Below the pieces are notes generated by a model that saw nothing but the letters and a program-made list of their open reading frames with translations, was not told the origin of the DNA and ran no database searches. Of a DNA stretch of 64,000 nt, positions 35,286 to 43,255 are shown piece after piece (within the stretch, counting starts at the first letter, position 1; the number at the start of each line of letters is the position of its first letter). This DNA is from JAVBJV01 sp031555315. Lineage in GTDB: Bacteria > Pseudomonadota > Alphaproteobacteria > Acetobacterales > Acetobacteraceae. The stretch spans positions 62,001 through 126,000 of the forward strand of contig JAVBUO010000003.1 in NCBI GenBank assembly GCA_031555315.1, read 5' to 3'. Both the position numbers and the translations under genes were made by a program.

Positions 35286-37439
35286 ATGCGCGCGACGACC
35301 ACCTGCATGGTTCTGCTCTGCCTGCTCGCCCCCGCCCGCGCTGAGGACGTGCCGGGCAGCGGGTCGAACTTCGGCGGGGTCGGCCTGCTCGAGATGCGCA
35401 ACGCGCGGTTCCGCGACGACGCCACGCTGGAGCTCGGCGCCAGCTGGCGCGACGACCGGCAGTTCTGGTTTTTGCAGTTCCAGGCCACCCCCTGGCTGGA
35501 AACCACCTTCCGCTTCACCCAGCGCCTTAACGCCACCGCGGGGACGGGGCAGACATCGGACCGCGCCTTCGACATGAAGATCCGCCTGCTGTCCGAAAGC
35601 CGCTTTCTGCCCGCGGTGGCGATCGGCGCGCAGGACATGATCGGCACCGGCATCTATGCCGGGGAATACATCGTCGCCTCGAAGCGGTTCGGCGCCTTCG
35701 ATGTCACGCTGGGGCTCGGCTGGGGGCGGCCGGGATCGGCGGACGATCTGGACAATCCCTTCTTCGGCGCGCGCGCCCCGATGACCGGCGAGGGCGGGCG
35801 GCTGCGCCTCGGCAATTTCTTTCACGGCGACATGGCGCTGTTCGGCGGTGTGGAATACACGCTGCCCGACCTCGGCCCGGTGCGCGGGCTGCGGCTCAAG
35901 CTCGAACTCTCGGGCGACGCGCTGCGCGACGAGCGCCGCAACGGGCGCGGTGCCGCCGACAGCCGCGTCAATGCCGGGCTGGCCTGGGCGCCGGTGCCGT
36001 GGCTGGACATCGGGGTGTCCTACGTGAACGGCAGCGACGTGCTGGCCCGCCTGTCGATGCACCTGAACGCCGCGCATCCGCCGCCCCCGCCGCTGTTGCA
36101 GCACCCGCCGCCGATGGCGCCGCGCCCGGCACTGCCGCCCGAGGACGCCGGCGCGCGCATCGTGGTGCCCGAGGATGCCGGCACGGTGGTCGATGCCGAT
36201 GCGGCGTTGCCCGCCCCGACCCCGCCCGCCGCGACCGAGGCCGACCCGCGGCAGATCCGCGCCGCCCTGCGCCGCGCCGGGTTCCGGCTGCACGGCCTGC
36301 ATGTCGCAGCGGGCGCGGCGCAGATTGCCGTCAGCAGCAACCGCTATCGCACCCTGCCGCAGGCCATGGGCCGGGTGATCCGCGCCGTCCAGCCGTTGCT
36401 GCCGGCCAGTGTCGAACGTGTCGAGCTCGGCTGGTGGCGCAACGGGGTCGAGATCGGCCGCGCCATGCTGCCGCGCAACACGATGGAGGACGTCGCCAGC
36501 GGCGCGGCCAGCATCGAGGAAGCGCGCGCCTATTTCCGTCTGTCGCCCGCCACCGGCGCGCTGCCGGCACGTAACCGGACGACGGCCGCCCGTCAGCGCT
36601 TCGCCGCCGCCTGGGCGGTCTCGCCGCGCCTCGACACGATGCTGATGGACCCGTCGGCACCGCTGCGCGTCGACCTGCGGCTGGCGGCGAGCGCGCGGGT
36701 GCAGATGCCCTGGGGCCTGTCAGCCGGCGGCAGTGTCTCGCAGAGTCTGTTCAATACGTTCGCAGACGCACCGCCGTCGGATTCCGTACTGCCGCACGTG
36801 CGCAGCGACATCGCCCGCTACGCGACCGAAGGCCGCACCGCGATGGAGACCCTGACCGTGGAGGGGATCTGGAACGTCGCCCCGGACGTCTTCGCGCGCC
36901 TTACCGCCGGTTATCTGGAACCGATGTACGCGGGCGTCTCGGCCGAGGCGCTGTGGCGGCCGGTCGATGCCTGGTACGGCGTCGGCGCCGATATCAACGC
37001 CGTGCAGCAGCGCGACTACAGCCAGGGTTTCGGACTGCGCAATTATCGGGTGGTGAGCGGGCATGTGTCGTTTCACGCCGACCTGCCCTGGTACGATCTG
37101 GGACTGACGCTGCGCGCCGGGCGCTATCTGGCCGGCGACTGGGGCGCCACGGTGGAGCTGGCGCGCCGCTTTGACAACGGGATCGAGGTCGGCGCGTTCG
37201 CGACGCTGACCGACGTGCCGTTCTCGCAATACGGCGAAGGTTCGTTCGACAAGGGGATCTATCTGCGCTTTCCGTTCGACCTGTTCGGCCGCCCGACCGC
37301 CAGCCAGGGGCGGGTTCTGGTGCGCCCGCTGCTGCGCGACGGCGGGCAGCGCCTGCAGGTGGAACATCCGCTCTGGGACATCACCCGTCAGGGGCGGCAG
37401 GCCGAAACCGGCCGCGCGCTGCCGATGCTGGCGCAGTAA
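35286..37439 (+). CDS. yjbH: YjbH-type outer-membrane exopolysaccharide protein
   Basis: A 717-residue secreted protein: signal MRATTTCMVLLCLLAPARA, then an N-terminal beta-barrel-like region starting SNFGGVGLLEMRNARF, an internal Pro-rich linker (about residues 260–300), and a long C-terminal part of alternating strands ending in YLRFPFDLFG. This matches the YjbH/GfcD family, predicted outer-membrane beta-barrel proteins of the yjbEFGH and group 4 capsule loci. It probably forms a secretion pore or cooperates with the SLBB protein encoded 3 bases upstream. The family's exact mechanism is not established. Confidence 0.88.
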   Translation: MRATTTCMVLLCLLAPARAEDVPGSGSNFGGVGLLEMRNARFRDDATLELGASWRDDRQFWFLQFQATPWLETTFRFTQRLNATAGTGQTSDRAFDMKIRLLSESRFLPAVAIGAQDMIGTGIYAGEYIVASKRFGAFDVTLGLGWGRPGSADDLDNPFFGARAPMTGEGGRLRLGNFFHGDMALFGGVEYTLPDLGPVRGLRLKLELSGDALRDERRNGRGAADSRVNAGLAWAPVPWLDIGVSYVNGSDVLARLSMHLNAAHPPPPPLLQHPPPMAPRPALPPEDAGARIVVPEDAGTVVDADAALPAPTPPAATEADPRQIRAALRRAGFRLHGLHVAAGAAQIAVSSNRYRTLPQAMGRVIRAVQPLLPASVERVELGWWRNGVEIGRAMLPRNTMEDVASGAASIEEARAYFRLSPATGALPARNRTTAARQRFAAAWAVSPRLDTMLMDPSAPLRVDLRLAASARVQMPWGLSAGGSVSQSLFNTFADAPPSDSVLPHVRSDIARYATEGRTAMETLTVEGIWNVAPDVFARLTAGYLEPMYAGVSAEALWRPVDAWYGVGADINAVQQRDYSQGFGLRNYRVVSGHVSFHADLPWYDLGLTLRAGRYLAGDWGATVELARRFDNGIEVGAFATLTDVPFSQYGEGSFDKGIYLRFPFDLFGRPTASQGRVLVRPLLRDGGQRLQVEHPLWDITRQGRQAETGRALPMLAQ

Positions 37440-37489
37440 ACCGCGGGCGGCCTTTCCAGTTCTGCCGGGACCGACTATGCGTCTCGGCC

Positions 37490-38548
37490 ATGAGCATCAG
37501 CCCTTCCGCCCTGACCACGCACCTGCTGTTCGCCGCCGCGCTGGCCGGGCTGTCGGCGCTGCTGGTCTGGATGATGATCCACCTGCGCGTCATGGACACG
37601 CCCGACGCCCGCAAGGCGCATACCCGCCCGATTCCCAAAAGCGGCGGTATCGGCGTGGTGGTGGCGTTCATGGTCGGCATTCTGGTGCTTTACGAAGTGG
37701 CGGCCTTCGCACGCATCGCCGACCCGTATTTCCGCGGCGTCATCCTGGCCGCCGCCGCCATCGCCGTGGTGTCGTTCCTCGACGACGTCTACGATTTTCC
37801 GTTCCTGGTGAAGCTGGCCGTGCAGATCGGCGCGGCGCTGGCCGCAATCGGCAGCGGCATCTGGGTGGAGATCTACACACTCCCGTTCATCGGGCCGGTC
37901 AATGCGGGCTGGTTCGGCATTCCCGCCACGCTGTTCTGGATCCTGTTCGTCACCAACGCGATGAACTTCATCGACGGGCTGAACGGGCTGGCGGCGGGCA
38001 TCGGGTTGATCGCCAGCATCTTTCTGACGGTGATCGGCGCGATGCAGGGGAACGCTTTCATTTACCTCGCCGCCATGCTGCTGGCCGCCGGGCTGCTGGG
38101 GTTTCTGCCGTTCAACTTTCCCTATGCGCGCATCTTCATGGGCGATGTCGGCAGCCAGTTCACCGGCTTCGTGCTGGCCATGCTGGGCGTCGTCGCGGCG
38201 CGCTTCGAGCGGATGGAGCTGTCGTTCCTGGTGGTGCCGCTGCTGCTGTCCGGTGTGCTGTCGGACGTGCTGTTCACCCTGTGCCGGCGGGTGCTGGCCG
38301 GCGAGCGCGTCACCCAGGCGCATCGCGGGCACCTGTACCAGATCGCCCACCGCGCCGGCATGGACCCGCGCCTGATCGCGTTGACGCATTGGGGGTTCGT
38401 GCTGTTCGGCGGCCTGTGCTGTCTGCTGTTCCTGAACAACACGTCGCCGCAGCGCCATTTGGTCCTGCTGTTGCCGGCCATCCCACAGATCGTCTGGTTC
38501 TTCTACGTCCGCGCCCGCGCCGTGCGGGCCGGGATCGGGCGCTGGTAG
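37490..38548 (+). CDS. WecA/MraY-type undecaprenyl-phosphate sugar-1-phosphate transferase
   Basis: A 352-residue polytopic transferase with about ten helices. Catalytic motifs are intact: KAHTRPIPKSGGIG near residue 42, SFLDDVYDFP (about 98) with the Mg-binding Asp pair, NAMNFIDGLNGLAAG (about 156–170), FMGDVGSQ (about 212) and AHRGHLYQ (about 272). WecA-type enzymes start lipid-linked glycans by moving GlcNAc-1-P or a related sugar to undecaprenyl phosphate. It is the second initiating enzyme in this locus, beside the PglC type, which implies two lipid-linked glycans or one redundant entry. A 50-base gap separates it from yjbH. Confidence 0.9.
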   Translation: MSISPSALTTHLLFAAALAGLSALLVWMMIHLRVMDTPDARKAHTRPIPKSGGIGVVVAFMVGILVLYEVAAFARIADPYFRGVILAAAAIAVVSFLDDVYDFPFLVKLAVQIGAALAAIGSGIWVEIYTLPFIGPVNAGWFGIPATLFWILFVTNAMNFIDGLNGLAAGIGLIASIFLTVIGAMQGNAFIYLAAMLLAAGLLGFLPFNFPYARIFMGDVGSQFTGFVLAMLGVVAARFERMELSFLVVPLLLSGVLSDVLFTLCRRVLAGERVTQAHRGHLYQIAHRAGMDPRLIALTHWGFVLFGGLCCLLFLNNTSPQRHLVLLLPAIPQIVWFFYVRARAVRAGIGRW

Positions 38549-38570
38549 TTTCCTTCAGTGGTGGTTTTCT

Positions 38571-39182
38571 TCAGTCGGCGGGTTTGACGACCTCGGCCGT
38601 CACCACCCCCTCGCCCGCCCATTGCGTGCTGCGCCAGATGACGCCGGTCCGCACGTCGGCCCAGAAATAGCTTTCGGTCGAGATACCGCCGCCGCGGCAA
38701 ACCTCGCGGAAACGCACCACCTGGTGCGGCGTCTGTTGAATGGTGATCTGCTGCGCGCCCTGCGGGGCGATCCGGCAGGACAGCGCCACCCCGAAACGCC
38801 GCTCGTCGCCGTCGGTCAGATCGACGCCGCGCCGCCAGTTCGCGCCGGCATCGGGGATTTCCAGCGGTGCCATCAACGGGTCCGGGTCGGTGAACTGCGT
38901 GCCGCTCAGCGTCAGGCCGCGTCCGGCCGCCGCGATGATCCGCCCGTTCGCCACGATCAGCGCGAAACGTCCCGCCACCCAGGTCTGCGTCCCCGCCCCC
39001 GGCCCGGGCGCGCTGGAACGCAGCGCCATGCGCGCCGGCGCGCCGCCATCGACCTGCGCCAATAGCAGCGGCGCGGACGGCGTCTGCTGGGTCTGCGCGG
39101 CGGCGGGCGGGTCGTCGCCCGCCAGCAGGTCCGCCATGTCGTCGTCCGAACTGCAGCCGCCCAGTATAAAGGCAGCCAGCAT
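38571..39182 (-). CDS. YjbF/GfcB-family lipoprotein
   Basis: From ATG 39182 the product has 203 residues, with the lipobox LGGC at residues 7–10. The body shows the YjbF/GfcB pattern: a middle LIVANGRIIAAAGRGLTLSG segment, a DPL motif, an SCRI-containing strand, VRFREVCRGGG and the C-terminal YFWADVRTGVIWRSTQWAG. The signal peptide from 39182 is too short and lacks a basic end; the in-frame upstream text RRRLGRTLGAAGLLAAF would complete it, and the nearest upstream ATG is 39323, inside the TRAP permease gene. So the true start is uncertain. YjbF partners YjbH in exopolysaccharide export; here it is convergent with the WecA-like gene. Confidence 0.72.
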   Translation of the reverse strand: MLAAFILGGCSSDDDMADLLAGDDPPAAAQTQQTPSAPLLLAQVDGGAPARMALRSSAPGPGAGTQTWVAGRFALIVANGRIIAAAGRGLTLSGTQFTDPDPLMAPLEIPDAGANWRRGVDLTDGDERRFGVALSCRIAPQGAQQITIQQTPHQVVRFREVCRGGGISTESYFWADVRTGVIWRSTQWAGEGVVTAEVVKPAD

Positions 39183-39220
39183 GAAGGCGGCCAGCAGCCC
39201 CGCCGCCCCCAGCGTCCGGC

Positions 39221-41227
39221 CTAGGCGGCGACGGGCGCAGGACGTATCTGGCGTGCCAGCAGCAGGGCGAACAGCACAATTCCCATCCAGTGCGGCGAAG
39301 GCACGTCCAGTCCCGTGAGCCATTCCACGATCCCTTCCACAAGGGCCGGAAACACCAGAAAGATTCCGGCCAGAAGGGCCATGCCACGTTCCCAGCCCGG
39401 TAACAACCACCGGGCCTGTCCCTGCGCCGCCGCGGCCAGCGCCGCCAGCCCCAGCGCCGCCAGCAGGATCTGCCACGCCACCACGCCCCAGGTCATGCCG
39501 GGTTTCAGCATCAGCAGCAGGCCGACGCCGTCGGGGTCGGTGACGAACACGAAGGGCAGCACGAAGGCGGGCAGCGTGTATTTCCACGCCTGCATCGTGG
39601 TGCGGTACGGCCCCGCCCCGGTGATCGCCGCCGCCGCGAACGGCGACAACGCGGTGGGCGGCGAAACCTCGGACAGGACCGCGTAGTAGAACACGAACAT
39701 GTGCGCGGCATAATCGGGCACGCCGAGCTTCATCAGCGCCGGCGCTGCGATCACCGCGCAGATGATGTACGACGCGGTCACCGGCACGGCGAGGCCGACG
39801 ATCCACACCACCAGCGCCGTGTAGACCGCGGTCAGCAGCAGCGAGCCACCGGCCGCCTGAATGGCGATCTCGCTGAACTTCAGGCCCAGCCCGGTCAGCG
39901 TCACCACGCCGACGATGATGCCTGCGCATGCACAGGTCGCCGCCACGTTCAGCACCTGCAGCGAGCCCTGCGCCAGTGCCGCGCCCAGACGGCGCGGCCA
40001 GAGCGCGGCCTCGGGGCGGATGAACGACAGCGCCACGGCGACCAGCGTCGCGTAAAACACCGACATGGTGCCCGAATAGCCCCAGACCATGAACACGATG
40101 ATCGCGATCAGGCTGCTGAAGTGGAACCCATAGCGCCGCACCAGCGCGCCCAGCCCGTCGCCCGCCATCGCCACGTCCGACATCGCGCCGATGCGGCGCT
40201 GGTCCAGCTCGACCATGAACAGCAGCGACGCGTAATACAGACAGGTCGGCACCACCGCCATGCGCAGCACGTCGAGGTAGGAGATCTTCAGATACTCGGC
40301 GATCAGGAACGCCGCCGCGCCGAGCACCGGCGGCGAGATGATCGCCCCCAGCCCGCCGGCCGCCAGCAGCCCGCCGGCATCGTCGGCGCGATAGCCGACG
40401 CGCTTCATCATCGGCCAGGCGACGGTGCCCAGCGTGACGGTGGTCGCCACCCCCGACCCCGACGGCCCGCCGAGCAGAAACGACGACAGCACCACCGTGC
40501 GCCCGGCCGCCGACGGCCGGCCGCCGAACAGGCGGAACGAAAAATCGACGAAAAACTTCCCCGCCCCCGTCGCCTGCAGGATCGCGCCATAAATGGTGAA
40601 CAGGATGATCAGCGACGAGCTGACATCGACCGCCGTGCCGAAGATGCCGTCCAGCGTGATGGTCAGATGCGGGATCAGCCGTTCGGCATCGTAGCCGCGA
40701 TGCGTCCACGGCGCCGGCAGATGATTGCCGAAGAACGCATACAGCATGAAGCAGATGCTGATCGCCGGCATGATCCAGCCGCTGGAGCGCCGCGTCGCTT
40801 CGAGCACCAGCGCGATCAGCAGCCAGCCGATCACCAGATCCATCGGTTCGGGGAACACATAGCGGTCGGTCAGCGCGTCACCGCCGGTGATCAGATAATA
40901 GAGGACATACAGCGCCGCCGCCGCCAGAACCCAGTCCCACGGCATGATGCGGTGGCGAAAGCGCCGCGCCAGCGGAAACACCAGCACCGTCAGCACCAGC
41001 ACGAACCCGACATGCGTGTAGCGCATGGTCGTGGTCGGCACGATGTCCCACGCCGCCCACAGGTGAAACAGGCTCATCGCCACGGCAAGGCCGGTCACCG
41101 CCATGCCCAGCCAGCCACGCAGACGGTTGGCGGCGCCCTCGTCCTCCTCGATCAGCGCCTCGACGCGGCGCGCGGTGTCCTCGTCGAGCGTCGCGTCCGC
41201 CGGCGGGTCCTGCACCGGGTGGTCCAT
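39221..41227 (-). CDS. TRAP transporter fused permease (TAXI-associated, DctQM fusion)
   Basis: A 668-residue membrane protein in which the small 4-helix and large 12-helix TRAP subunits are one chain. The N-terminal 40 residues are cytoplasmic and acidic. Signature text of the large part includes IILFTIYGAILQATGAGKF, LLGGPSGSGVATTVTLG, GGLGAIISPPVLGAAAFL and YYAVLSEVSPPTALSPFAA. It imports a carboxylate-type solute using Na+ or H+ with the TAXI receptor encoded immediately upstream (TGATG one-base overlap). The substrate is not determinable; relatives often sit with glutamate or C4-acid use. Its 3' end overlaps the probable leader of the YjbF-like gene. Confidence 0.93.
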   Translation of the reverse strand: MDHPVQDPPADATLDEDTARRVEALIEEDEGAANRLRGWLGMAVTGLAVAMSLFHLWAAWDIVPTTTMRYTHVGFVLVLTVLVFPLARRFRHRIMPWDWVLAAAALYVLYYLITGGDALTDRYVFPEPMDLVIGWLLIALVLEATRRSSGWIMPAISICFMLYAFFGNHLPAPWTHRGYDAERLIPHLTITLDGIFGTAVDVSSSLIILFTIYGAILQATGAGKFFVDFSFRLFGGRPSAAGRTVVLSSFLLGGPSGSGVATTVTLGTVAWPMMKRVGYRADDAGGLLAAGGLGAIISPPVLGAAAFLIAEYLKISYLDVLRMAVVPTCLYYASLLFMVELDQRRIGAMSDVAMAGDGLGALVRRYGFHFSSLIAIIVFMVWGYSGTMSVFYATLVAVALSFIRPEAALWPRRLGAALAQGSLQVLNVAATCACAGIIVGVVTLTGLGLKFSEIAIQAAGGSLLLTAVYTALVVWIVGLAVPVTASYIICAVIAAPALMKLGVPDYAAHMFVFYYAVLSEVSPPTALSPFAAAAITGAGPYRTTMQAWKYTLPAFVLPFVFVTDPDGVGLLLMLKPGMTWGVVAWQILLAALGLAALAAAAQGQARWLLPGWERGMALLAGIFLVFPALVEGIVEWLTGLDVPSPHWMGIVLFALLLARQIRPAPVAA

Positions 41228-42207
41228 CAGAGCTGCGCCCCGAGGCCTTTCCAGAACGCCTCGGCCGCCGGGTGCCAGGGCACCCCCGCCGCCGCCGATT
41301 TCTGCAGCTCGATCCGCAGGTTACGCGCCTCGGCATGCACCTGCGCCAGTTCCGCGCGGTTGTTCCAGATCGCCCCCAGCAGCTGCGTGGCCAGCGTGTC
41401 CGGCATGTTCTCGTGCACGCCGAGGATGTTCGCCACCGACATCTGATGGTTCGGCTTGTCCTGCCCGGGATAGGTGCCGGCCGGGATCACCTCGGGGAAG
41501 TAGACCGGGCCGCTCTTCTCCACCACGCGCGGGATCAGGTCGGCATGATCGACCAGCACCATCCGCACGCCGGGACTGGCGGCAAGGTCGGTCACCGCGC
41601 TGGTCGGCACGCCCGAGACGAAGAAATACGCATCCAGCTTGCCGTCCTTGATCGCGTTGGTGCTCTCGGCCGGCGACAGGCGCTCGCGGGCGCGGAAGTC
41701 GCGGTCCTTGTCGAGCCCCGCCGCCTCGATCAGGCGCAACGCCATCAGTTCGGTCGCCGAGCCCGGCGCGCCGGTCGAGACGCGCTTGCCCTTCATGTCG
41801 GCGATCGTGCGGATGCCGGTGCTTTCCACCGTCACCACCTGCATGCGGTTGGTGTACAGCACCATCAGCGCGCGCACCGGCACGACGGCGCGGAACGGCG
41901 GTTTGCCGGCGATGGCGTCGACCGCCGCGTCGACCTGCGACAGCACCATGCCGACCCGCCCGGCCCCCAGTAATTGCAGATTGGCGGTCGACCCGCCGGT
42001 CACCTCGACCGTGGCGGCCATACCGGGGATCACCCGGCTGAAGATGTTCGCCATACCGCCGCCCAGCGGATAGTACACCCCGCCCGTGGTGCCGGTGGCG
42101 ATGGCCAGCTGCGTGCCGCCCTGAGCGCGCGTCGCACGCGCCCATACCGCTGGGGCCGCCAGCGCCGCCCCCAAAACAGCCATTGTCCGACGTCGAGTCG
42201 TCTGCAT
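41227..42207 (-). CDS. TAXI-family TRAP solute receptor
   Basis: A 326-residue periplasmic binding protein with a signal MQTTRRRTMAVLGAALAAPA that carries RRR before the hydrophobic core and could be Tat-type; it is cut near ATRAQ. The mature part shows the TAXI hallmarks: IATGTTGGVYYPLGGGMANI, VEVTGGSTANLQLLGAG, ADMKGKRVSTGAPGSATE and the C-terminal VPWHPAAEAFWKGLG. It delivers ligand to the fused permease. It is the first gene of the unit; a 193-base gap to the CBS gene holds the divergent promoters, including the CGTATATACG dyad (42304–42313). Confidence 0.93.
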   Translation of the reverse strand: MQTTRRRTMAVLGAALAAPAVWARATRAQGGTQLAIATGTTGGVYYPLGGGMANIFSRVIPGMAATVEVTGGSTANLQLLGAGRVGMVLSQVDAAVDAIAGKPPFRAVVPVRALMVLYTNRMQVVTVESTGIRTIADMKGKRVSTGAPGSATELMALRLIEAAGLDKDRDFRARERLSPAESTNAIKDGKLDAYFFVSGVPTSAVTDLAASPGVRMVLVDHADLIPRVVEKSGPVYFPEVIPAGTYPGQDKPNHQMSVANILGVHENMPDTLATQLLGAIWNNRAELAQVHAEARNLRIELQKSAAAGVPWHPAAEAFWKGLGAQL

Positions 42208-42400
42208 GTCCCGTTCCCCCCGTTGTTTGCGTCTCGTTCCGAGATCGTATTGGGCAACGTTACCGCCAGTTAGGTTTCGGGAACAAGCGGGTTTTCATTC
42301 CGGCGTATATACGTCAGAGTTGACACTGCATACTGATACGTCTCAATGACGATCATCCGTTTTCGGAAGATGCTTTTAAAGCAGGAGAGAAGGAGGAATC

Positions 42401-43090
42401 ATGCGCGCACGCGATCTTATGACCCCGGACGTCATCACTGTGCCGCCCGATATGCCGGCTACCGCTGTAGCCCGGCTGCTGTCGGATCGCGGCATCTCGG
42501 CCGTCCCGGTGACGGACGCCAGCCGCCGAGTGCTGGGGCTGGTCAGTGAAAGCGACCTGATTCGCCAGTTTGCCGGCGATCCCGGGTCGAACATGTCCTG
42601 GTTCGCCGAACTGTTCTCGAATCCCAGCCGCATGGCCAGCGAATATGCCAAGGCGCACGGTCGTACGGCGTCGGACCTGATGACCAAGAATCTGGTTTCG
42701 GCAAAACCCGACGCGGCGATTTCCGAAATCGCCCAGTTGATGTCGAAGCATAATGTGCGTCGCGTGGTTGTGCTGGAGGATGGCATCCTGGCCGGCGTCA
42801 TCTCGCGCGCCGACCTGCTGCGCGCCGTGATCGCCCCCGCGGCGGCCGGCGAAGGCAATGACGACGACGCCATCCGCCGCGCCATCATCGCCGAAATGCG
42901 TAAACAGCCCTGGATCAACACGTTCTACATCACCGTGATGGTCAAGGAAGGTGTGGCCGAACTGTACGGCTTCTGCGGCAGCGAGGACATCCGCAAGGGC
43001 CTGAACGTTCTGGTCGCCAGCATCCCCGGCGTGAAGAAAGTGGACGACCGGCTGGAAATCGGGCCGCTCTATCTGTACGGCGCCACATAA
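42401..43090 (+). CDS. CBS-pair protein with C-terminal BON domain
   Basis: A 229-residue soluble protein. Two CBS motifs occupy about residues 1–60 (MTPDVITVPPDMPATAVARL) and 90–148 (MTKNLVSAKPDAAISEIAQL), and a BON domain occupies about 155–222 (AIIAEMRKQPWINTFYITVMVKEGVAEL ends in GVKKVDDRLEI). CBS pairs bind adenine nucleotides; BON domains bind membranes or other proteins, so it may be an energy sensor at the membrane. Target unknown. AGGAGAGAAGGAGGAATC before ATG 42401 is a strong, doubled ribosome site, and a terminator follows, so it is a monocistronic, probably well expressed gene. Confidence 0.9.
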   Translation: MRARDLMTPDVITVPPDMPATAVARLLSDRGISAVPVTDASRRVLGLVSESDLIRQFAGDPGSNMSWFAELFSNPSRMASEYAKAHGRTASDLMTKNLVSAKPDAAISEIAQLMSKHNVRRVVVLEDGILAGVISRADLLRAVIAPAAAGEGNDDDAIRRAIIAEMRKQPWINTFYITVMVKEGVAELYGFCGSEDIRKGLNVLVASIPGVKKVDDRLEIGPLYLYGAT

Positions 43091-43128
43091 GCCGCGACAG
43101 GCAGGCGCTCCGTCGCACATTGCCCCTG

Positions 43129-43161
43129 AACGGCCATGCAGAACGTCTGCATGGCCGTTTT
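43129..43161 (+). terminator. Hairpin terminator after the CBS–BON gene
   Basis: AACGGCCATGCAGA (43129–43142) pairs perfectly with TCTGCATGGCCGTT (43146–43159) around ACG, followed by a short T run. It lies 39 bases after the stop. Confidence 0.8.
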
Positions 43162-43255
43162 CCGTTCCGCCCTCCGGCGAAGCCAGGCGAAAATTCCATG
43201 TGACCCGGCCGGCGAAGCGTGCATTACTCATTATTGTTCCGAAAACGGAAAGATA

